Below are positions 1 through 4,963 of a stretch of 6,421 nt of DNA, piece by piece. The stretch is from assembly GCA_019348435.1 (NCBI GenBank), contig JAHWJM010000150.1, forward strand, positions 1-6,421, written 5' to 3'. The notes under the pieces were generated by a model. That model made no database searches, was not told the DNA's origin, and saw nothing but the letters and a program-made list of their open reading frames with translations. Made by a program: the position numbers and the translations under genes. Position 1 is the first letter of the stretch. Each line of letters opens with the position of its first letter. The stretch comes from Actinomycetota bacterium (GTDB lineage Bacteria; Actinomycetota; Thermoleophilia; Solirubrobacterales; Solirubrobacteraceae).

Positions 1-2
1 CG

Positions 3-245
3 CTCGACCGCACGCCGCCCGAGCTGTCCTCGGACATCATGGATCGCGGGATCATGCTCGCCGGCGGGGGCTCGCTGCTGCAGGGGCTCGACGAGCGCCT
101 GCGCGAGGAGACCCAGATGCCCTGCCACCTCGCCGAGTCGCCGCTGACGTGCGTCGCCGTCGGCTCGGGCCGCTCGCTGGAGGAGTTCGAGGTCATCCAC
201 CGCACGAACCGCGGTAACTCGAAGAACCGCCGTCGCCGCTACTAA
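3..245 (+). CDS. mreB: MreB, rod shape-determining actin homologue (C-terminal fragment)
   Basis: The 5' part of this gene lies outside the window; the first complete codon is at base 3 and the last 80 residues are visible, ending at TAA (243-245). The fragment has the typical end of the MreB/actin fold: a TPPEL helix, the DIMDRG strand-helix, then the nucleotide-contacting loop LAGGGSLLQGLDERL with its Gly-Gly-Gly (visible residues 21-23), and the SPLTCVAVGSGRSLEEF closing helix. MreB is a cytoplasmic, membrane-associated ATP-dependent filament that guides side-wall peptidoglycan synthesis through MreC, MreD, RodA and PBP2, all of which follow it here. The gene ends in a basic tail (NRGNSKNRRRRY) that goes beyond the usual end of the fold, which often stops shortly after the LEEFE-type helix. 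The family call is secure from motif and neighbours; an MreB paralogue (Mbl or MreBH type) cannot be excluded from this fragment. Confidence 0.95.
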   Translation, partial: LDRTPPELSSDIMDRGIMLAGGGSLLQGLDERLREETQMPCHLAESPLTCVAVGSGRSLEEFEVIHRTNRGNSKNRRRRY

Positions 246-253
246 CACCCCTT

Positions 254-257
254 GGAG
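254..257 (+). promoter_or_regulatory. Ribosome binding site of mreC
   Basis: GGAG lies in the 23-base gap after the mreB stop, 11 bases before the GTG at 269. It supports that GTG as the mreC start. An ATG at 273 is in another frame and 15 bases from this site, and it opens only a 19-codon frame. Confidence 0.6.
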
Positions 258-268
258 TCAACGCCCAC

Positions 269-1135
269 GTGTATGACAAGACAGTCCGTCGGCGCCGGGC
301 AGTTCTCGGACTGCTCGTCGCCTGCTCGCTGATCCTGCTCACCGCGTACTTCGGTGAATCGGGCAGTGGCGCGCTGCACTCGGTGCAGCGTGGCACGAGC
401 GAGGTGCTCAGTCCCGTCCAGGAGGGCGCCAGCCGGGCGTTGAAGCCCGTCCGCGACCTGTTCGGCTGGTTCGGCGACACGATCGCGGCCAAGGGTCAGG
501 TCGAGGAGCTGCGTCGCGAGCGCGACCGCCTGCGCACGGAGGTGGCCCAGAGCGAGGCGCGCAACGCCGACTACGACCGCCTCAGCAAGCTCTTCCAGCT
601 CAACGGGGCGCTCGGCCTCGACAAGCTCGGCCCGAAGACCGGCCGCGTCATCTTCCAGTCGCCGACCGTCTGGTACGCCACGATCCGCGTCGACAAGGGA
701 TCCGACGACGGCGTGAAAGTGGGCCATCCGGTCATCAACGAGGAAGCTCTGGTGGGCCGCGTGACGGAGGTCTTCGGCGGCTCGGCACAGGTGACGCTCA
801 TCACCGACGCCTCGACGAAGGTCCCAGCGCGCGCAGGTCGCCGTCAGGAGTTCGGCATCGTCGAGCCCGCGAGCGCCGGCAATCCGACCGACCTCGTCAT
901 GAACTTCACGCAGCCCAACGCGCGCATCCGCGTGGGCGACCGCGTCGTGACGCGCGGCACCGAGCCCGAGGACCACGCGGCGTCGCGCTACCCCGTCGGC
1001 CTGCCCATCGGCGAGGTCACGCGGATCGTCCACGAGGGCACAGACACACAGGAGATCCACCTGCGCCCGTACGCCGACGTGCGCAGCCTCGACTTCGTGC
1101 AGATCCTCACGCGACCGCGCGGGCCCGACTCGTGA
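269..1135 (+). CDS. mreC: MreC, elongasome scaffold protein
   Basis: A 288-residue protein, a usual length for MreC. A short basic N terminus (KTVRRRR, residues 4-10) precedes one membrane helix at about 11-28, giving a type II topology with the bulk outside the membrane. A predicted coiled coil follows at about 74-110, rich in Glu, Arg and Leu, which in the family mediates dimerisation. The double beta-barrel domain covers about 120-283 and contains the family signature VDKGSDDGVKVGHPVI (141-156) followed by LVGRVTEV (161-168). MreC forms filaments or dimers that bind PBP2 and switch the RodA-PBP2 pair into its active state. The start is GTG, chosen because GGAG lies 11 bases upstream and the reading begins just before the basic region and membrane helix. 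Its stop overlaps the mreD start in GTGA. The only cysteine, C19, is inside the membrane helix. Confidence 0.95.
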   Translation: MYDKTVRRRRAVLGLLVACSLILLTAYFGESGSGALHSVQRGTSEVLSPVQEGASRALKPVRDLFGWFGDTIAAKGQVEELRRERDRLRTEVAQSEARNADYDRLSKLFQLNGALGLDKLGPKTGRVIFQSPTVWYATIRVDKGSDDGVKVGHPVINEEALVGRVTEVFGGSAQVTLITDASTKVPARAGRRQEFGIVEPASAGNPTDLVMNFTQPNARIRVGDRVVTRGTEPEDHAASRYPVGLPIGEVTRIVHEGTDTQEIHLRPYADVRSLDFVQILTRPRGPDS

Positions 1136-1716
1136 TCGCGCTGACGCCGCAACTGCTCCTGCGCCTCGCCGCCCTCGGCATGCTCGGCGTCGTCGTGCAG
1201 ACGGCGGCGGTGTCGCAGCTGCCGATCGCCGGCGCCAACGCCGACCTGTCGCCGCTGCTCGTGATGGCCGTCGGGCTGCTGTGCGGCTCGCTGGCGGGCG
1301 GTGTCTTCGGCTTCGGCGTCGGGCTGTTCGCCGACGTCGTCGCGCTGCAGACGCTCGGCGTCTCCTCGCTCGTGCTGCTGGCCGTCGGCTACGGCGCCGG
1401 GCGCCTGCGCGAGGCGCGCGATCCCGAGGGGACGCTCGTCCCGCTCGCGGTCGGCGCCGCCGCGACGCTCGCCTTCGGCGCGGGCTTCGCGCTCCTGCAG
1501 TTCCTGCTCGGCGTCGACGCGCCGGTCTCGTGGGCGCTCATCCGCCAGCTGCTCGCGACGCTCGTCGTCAACACGCTGCTGGCGCTGCCGCTCTACGCGC
1601 TCGTGCGCCGCTGGTTGCAGCCCGCGATGCCCGACGACCGGCGCCGCCGGCGCCGCCGCGCCTACACGACCGGCGGCCTGAGCCCGCTCTCTCGCGGCCC
1701 GGAGGTCCGGCGCTGA
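1132..1716 (+). CDS. mreD: MreD, elongasome integral membrane protein
   Basis: A 194-residue very hydrophobic protein with about five membrane segments, roughly at residues 8-29, 38-57, 60-88, 102-126 and 136-158. The family signature GFGVGLFADV followed by LGVSSLVLLAVGYGAG (about 60-90) identifies MreD. MreD sits in the cytoplasmic membrane with MreC and tunes activation of the RodA-PBP2 complex. The start is GTG inside the GTGA overlap with the mreC stop. No good Shine-Dalgarno sequence is visible just upstream, so translation probably relies on ribosomes finishing mreC. The C terminus is unusual: after the last helix comes a 30-residue hydrophilic tail with seven consecutive arginines (170-176) and more basic residues to the end. 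By the positive-inside rule this tail should be cytoplasmic. MreD sequences are poorly conserved, so the call rests on the motif, topology and position between mreC and PBP2. Confidence 0.92.
   Translation: MIALTPQLLLRLAALGMLGVVVQTAAVSQLPIAGANADLSPLLVMAVGLLCGSLAGGVFGFGVGLFADVVALQTLGVSSLVLLAVGYGAGRLREARDPEGTLVPLAVGAAATLAFGAGFALLQFLLGVDAPVSWALIRQLLATLVVNTLLALPLYALVRRWLQPAMPDDRRRRRRRAYTTGGLSPLSRGPEVRR
1639..1656 (+). repeat. Tandem 9-base repeat encoding the MreD arginine run
   Basis: CGGCGCCGC occurs twice in a row (1639-1647 and 1648-1656) in frame in mreD, each copy coding Arg-Arg-Arg; a following CGC gives the seventh arginine. The unit also contains GGCGCC palindromes. Exact tandem copies suggest the run could have grown by replication slippage, though in such GC-rich DNA chance is also possible. 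Confidence 0.7.
1701..1705 (+). promoter_or_regulatory. Ribosome binding site of PBP2
   Basis: GGAGG lies inside the last codons of mreD, 10 bases before the ATG at 1716 and 13 before the second ATG at 1719. It is the strongest Shine-Dalgarno sequence in the window. It places the PBP2 start here rather than at any of the many upstream codons in the same open frame. Confidence 0.75.
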
Positions 1717-3782
1717 TGATGGAGTCCTCCGGCGATCGCCGCGCCCCGATCACGCCGCAGCTCGCGTTGCGCGTGGCGATCCTCGGCGGCGTCGCGTTCG
1801 CGCTCTTCGCGATCGTCTTCTTCCGCCTGTGGTACCTGCAGGTGCTGTCGGGCGACAAGTTCCTCGCGCAGGCGACAGTAAACCGCGTGCGCGAGGTGAG
1901 CATCCAGGCGCCGCGCGGCAAGATCGTCGACCGCAGCGGCAAGACGATCGTGGCGAACAAGGTGGCCGTCGTCGTCGAGCTCGACCCCGCGAAGCTCCCC
2001 GAGGAGGAGCGCGAGCTGGCGGCCAAATGGGCCTTCGACGTCAACCAGCGCGCCGCCAAGCCCAAGGGCCAGCGCGGCGACCCGATCCCGATCCCGCGGA
2101 CCCCGACGGCAGAGTTGCGCGCGCGCTATCAGCGCCTCGCGCGTGTCCTGAACCTGCCCGGGAGCGAGATCCATCGGCGCGTCGTGCGCTCGCTGGTGCT
2201 CGTGCCGTACTCCAACGTGCGCCTGAAGACCGATGTGCCGTTGTCGACGCTGGCGTTCATCTCCGAGCGCCCCGAGCTCTTTTCCGGCGTGACGGTCGAC
2301 CAGACCTACGTGCGCGACTACCCCAACGACTCGTTGGCGGCGCAGATCCTGGGCACGATCGGCGAGATCAGCCCCAAGGAGAAGAAGGATCCGCGCTTCC
2401 GTGGCGTCGCGGCGGGGACGATCATCGGCAAGGACGGCCTGGAGCGCGCCTACGACCGCTATCTGCGCGGCGTCGACGGCAAGCAGCGCATCCAGGTCGA
2501 CGCGTTCGGGCGCCCGGCCCCCAACCCGCGCCTGAAGAACGACGAGCCGATCGCCGGCCAGCGCCTGCGCCTCTCGCTGGACCTCGGCCTGCAGCGGACG
2601 ACGCAGACGAGGCTGGCCGAGATCGGCGGGGGCCGGCCGGGGGCGGCGATCGCGCTGGACCCGCGCGACGGCGCGATCCTGGCGATGGCCTCGCATCCGA
2701 CCTTCGATCCCGCCGTCCTGACCAAGCCGTTCACGCAGGAGCGCTACGAGGCATTGACCGGCGAGGACACCGGTAAGCCGCTCTTCAACCGCGCGATCGC
2801 CGGCCAGTACCCGACCGGTTCGACGTTCAAGGCGATCACCGCGCTCGCGGGCCTGGAGAAGGGGCTCATCACGCCGGGTACGACGATCAACGACACCGGT
2901 TGCATCACGGTCGGCGACGCCGAGCGCTGCAACGCCCGCGACGCCAAGTACGGGCCCGTCGACCTCGCGCGGGCGATCCAGGTCTCCTCCGACGTCTACT
3001 TCTACAGGCTCGGGATGAGCGCGTTCTACAGCCCCGGCGACGACCACGTCATCCAGCGCTACGCGCGGAAGCTGGGCTTCGGCCGGGCGACCGGCATCGA
3101 CCTGCCCGGCGAGGACGACGGCGTCATCCCCGACAAGCAGTGGCGCGAGGACATCAACCAGATCGAGCGCGACTGCCGCAAGGAGAAGGGCATCTCGCTG
3201 ACGGTCAACGTCTTCGCGGCGGGCGCCGAGGGCTGCGGGATCTCCGACCTGCGCGACTACAACCTCGGCGACACGGTGAACCTCGCCATCGGCCAGGGCG
3301 ATCTACAGGCCACGCCGCTGCAGCTCGCCGTCTCCTACGCCGCGATCGCCAACAAGGGCAAGATCGTCGTGCCGCACCTCGGCCTGGAGATCCTGCGCGC
3401 CAACGGCGAGCTCGTGCAGCGCATCGAGCGCGACCCCGCGCGCCGCGTCGACATCGACGAGGCGGACCGCCAGGCGGTCGCGCGCGGGCTGCACCTTGCC
3501 GCGAGCGCCCCCGGCGGCACGTCGGCCGACGTCTTCGCCGGCTGGAACCACGGCGCGTATCCGGTGCACGGAAAGACGGGCACCGCCGAGCGCCAGCCGA
3601 AGGCCGACCAGTCGTGGTACGTCGCCTACGTGCCCGATCCGAAGCGGCCGATCGTGGTGGCGGTCACGGTCGAGGAGGGCGGCTTCGGGGCCGCGACGGC
3701 AGCGCCGATCGCCTGCCGGATGCTCGCGAAGTTCTACGAGCAGCAGGCCGGCTGCGCACGCGGCGAGGACTCCACGCGATGA
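1716..3782 (+). CDS. mrdA: Penicillin-binding protein 2, class B transpeptidase of cell elongation
   Basis: A 688-residue protein, somewhat longer than the roughly 630 residues of E. coli PBP2. A short cytoplasmic N terminus leads to a membrane helix at about 18-36 and the family motif RLWYLQV (37-43). The extracytoplasmic pedestal domain carries PRGKIVDRSG (66-75) and IIGKDGLE (236-243). The transpeptidase domain covers about 300-675 with all active-site motifs: STFK with nucleophile Ser369 and Lys372, SSD at 424-426 (SxD is normal for PBP2), and KTG at 620-622. It crosslinks glycan strands made by RodA, encoded next. The start ATG overlaps the mreD stop (TGATG) and has GGAGG 10 bases upstream; the frame is open further upstream but that part is a shadow of mreD. 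Oddities are six cysteines, all within 396-680 and in three close pairs, and about 30 extra residues at 477-517 before the GDT and IGQG motifs. An FtsI-type septal enzyme is less likely given the rodA and mre neighbours. Confidence 0.96.
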   Translation: MMESSGDRRAPITPQLALRVAILGGVAFALFAIVFFRLWYLQVLSGDKFLAQATVNRVREVSIQAPRGKIVDRSGKTIVANKVAVVVELDPAKLPEEERELAAKWAFDVNQRAAKPKGQRGDPIPIPRTPTAELRARYQRLARVLNLPGSEIHRRVVRSLVLVPYSNVRLKTDVPLSTLAFISERPELFSGVTVDQTYVRDYPNDSLAAQILGTIGEISPKEKKDPRFRGVAAGTIIGKDGLERAYDRYLRGVDGKQRIQVDAFGRPAPNPRLKNDEPIAGQRLRLSLDLGLQRTTQTRLAEIGGGRPGAAIALDPRDGAILAMASHPTFDPAVLTKPFTQERYEALTGEDTGKPLFNRAIAGQYPTGSTFKAITALAGLEKGLITPGTTINDTGCITVGDAERCNARDAKYGPVDLARAIQVSSDVYFYRLGMSAFYSPGDDHVIQRYARKLGFGRATGIDLPGEDDGVIPDKQWREDINQIERDCRKEKGISLTVNVFAAGAEGCGISDLRDYNLGDTVNLAIGQGDLQATPLQLAVSYAAIANKGKIVVPHLGLEILRANGELVQRIERDPARRVDIDEADRQAVARGLHLAASAPGGTSADVFAGWNHGAYPVHGKTGTAERQPKADQSWYVAYVPDPKRPIVVAVTVEEGGFGAATAAPIACRMLAKFYEQQAGCARGEDSTR
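3765..3769 (+). promoter_or_regulatory. Ribosome binding site of rodA
   Basis: GAGGA lies within the last codons of PBP2, 9 bases before the ATG at 3779, and supports that start in the ATGA overlap. Confidence 0.65.
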
Positions 3783-4945
3783 ACGAGCCGGCCGCGTCGC
3801 GCCTGCCCGCCGGCCTGCGCCTGCCCTTCGATCCGCTGCTCGCGCTGGCCGCGATCGGCCTCATGGCCGCCTCGCTCGTTACCCTCAACGCATCCACGAG
3901 CCAAGACGTTCCGGGCGATCCGCACTACTACGTAACGCGACAGGGCGTGTTCTTCGCCATCGGCACGCTGCTGGCGATCGTCCTGAGCCGGATCGACTAC
4001 TCGCGCTTTCGCGAGCTGAAATACGGCATCTACGGGCTGATGATGGCCGGCCTGCTGCTCGTCGCCGTCTTCGGTGGCGTGACGCGTGGCTCGCGGCGCG
4101 CGATCCAGCTGCCCTTCTTCGAGGTGCAGGCCTCCGAGCTCGGCAAGGTGCTGCTGATCGTCGCGCTCGCCGCCTTCGTGGTCGACCACGCGCGGCGCCT
4201 GGGCGAGCGCGACACGACGGCGCGGCTCGTGCTCATCGGGATGGTGCCGGCGATGTTCGTCATGGTCTCGGACCTCGGCTCGGGCCTGGTCTACATCGCG
4301 ATCCTCTTCGCCGCGCTGTTCGTCGCGGGGGTGAGCTGGCGGCACTTCGCCGGCCTCATCACGCTCGGCGTCGTCTCGATCGCGCTCGTGCTGTCGGCGG
4401 CACCGGCGGTCGGAGTGACCGTGCTGACGCCCGAGCAGTCCTCGCGCCTGACGTCGTTTCTGTCGCCGTCGGACGTCTCCGGCGACGCCGGCTATCAGCA
4501 GAACCAGTCGCGCATCGCGATCGGCTCGGGCCAGAAGACCGGCCGCGGCGAGCTGGCGACGCAGGCGACCTTGAACTTCATCCCCGAGGAACGGACGGAC
4601 TTCGCGTTCGCCGTCGTTGGCGAGCGCTGGGGATTTGCCGGTGCCGGCCTGCTCCTCTCGCTGTACGCGCTGCTCGTCTGGCGCGGTCTGCGGATTCTCA
4701 CCATGGCCAAGAACCTCTACGGCGCGCTGATCGCCGGGGGCGTCGTGGCCATGCTCCTGTTTCAGGTCTTCATCAACGTCGGCATGAACGTGGGGATCAT
4801 GCCCATCACCGGGATCCCACTGCCGCTGTTCTCATACGGCGGCAGCTCGGTGCTCGCCACGCTTTTGGCCATCGGCCTGCTGCAGTCGATCTATGCGCAA
4901 GGGCGCTTCGCTGCTGCAACCAAACGCCGGGGGCTCCCATTCTGA
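3779..4945 (+). CDS. rodA: RodA, SEDS peptidoglycan glycosyltransferase
   Basis: A 388-residue polytopic membrane protein with about ten hydrophobic segments, the usual SEDS layout and length. It polymerises lipid II into glycan strands for side-wall growth in complex with PBP2. Visible SEDS motifs are QASELGK (117-123), SDLGSGLVY (164-172), and the long extracytoplasmic loop with RLTSFLSP (223-230) and QNQSRIAIGSG (241-251). Next come PEERTDFAFAV (269-279), in which Asp274 matches the catalytic aspartate in the family's E-R-x-T-D-F motif (Asp262 in E. coli RodA), and the near-C-terminal GMNVGIMPITGIPLPLFSYG (335-354). ATG is chosen because it overlaps the PBP2 stop as ATGA, has GAGGA 9 bases upstream, and comes shortly before the first membrane helix. 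FtsW is the alternative SEDS assignment, but adjacency to mreCD and PBP2 and the short N terminus favour RodA. Confidence 0.96.
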   Translation: MNEPAASRLPAGLRLPFDPLLALAAIGLMAASLVTLNASTSQDVPGDPHYYVTRQGVFFAIGTLLAIVLSRIDYSRFRELKYGIYGLMMAGLLLVAVFGGVTRGSRRAIQLPFFEVQASELGKVLLIVALAAFVVDHARRLGERDTTARLVLIGMVPAMFVMVSDLGSGLVYIAILFAALFVAGVSWRHFAGLITLGVVSIALVLSAAPAVGVTVLTPEQSSRLTSFLSPSDVSGDAGYQQNQSRIAIGSGQKTGRGELATQATLNFIPEERTDFAFAVVGERWGFAGAGLLLSLYALLVWRGLRILTMAKNLYGALIAGGVVAMLLFQVFINVGMNVGIMPITGIPLPLFSYGGSSVLATLLAIGLLQSIYAQGRFAAATKRRGLPF

Positions 4946-4947
4946 GC

Positions 4948-4953
4948 AAAGGA
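4948..4953 (+). promoter_or_regulatory. Ribosome binding site of the RNase E/G gene
   Basis: AAAGGA lies in the 18-base gap after the rodA stop, 10 bases before the ATG at 4964. It supports that start. No transcription terminator fits in the gap, so the gene is probably read through from rodA. Confidence 0.6.
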
Positions 4954-4963
4954 CCCTTCACTC

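Noticed and set aside
314..325. Lipobox-like LVAC in MreC (residues 16-19)
   Set aside because: It fits the four-residue pattern, but the hydrophobic stretch before it is short and continues well past the cysteine, as in a simple membrane anchor. MreC is normally an anchored single-pass protein.
242..1060. Long open frame on the minus strand opposite mreC
   Set aside because: Shadow frame of a GC-rich gene: stops are rare opposite GC-biased codons. The product is low-complexity (Ala, Arg, Asp, Val, Leu), resembles no family, and mreC is certain on the other strand.
1638..1658. GC-rich palindromic stretch as a terminator or regulatory hairpin
   Set aside because: It is inside mreD coding sequence, has no U-run after it, and is explained by the arginine codon repeat.
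1281..1715. Upstream extension of the PBP2 reading frame across mreD
   Set aside because: The translated part is an arginine/alanine-rich shadow of mreD. The true start at 1716 has GGAGG and the expected short N terminus before the membrane helix.
1662..3047. 461-codon open frame on the minus strand opposite PBP2
   Set aside because: Same cause; biased composition without recognisable motifs, while the + strand encodes a PBP2 with all catalytic motifs.
2900..3778. Upstream extension of the RodA reading frame across PBP2
   Set aside because: Arg-rich shadow of PBP2; RodA homology begins after the ATG at 3779.
4865..4897. TTGGCC ... TATGCG as a promoter for the RNase gene
   Set aside because: Spacer is 21 bases and both boxes are poor matches; not supportable.
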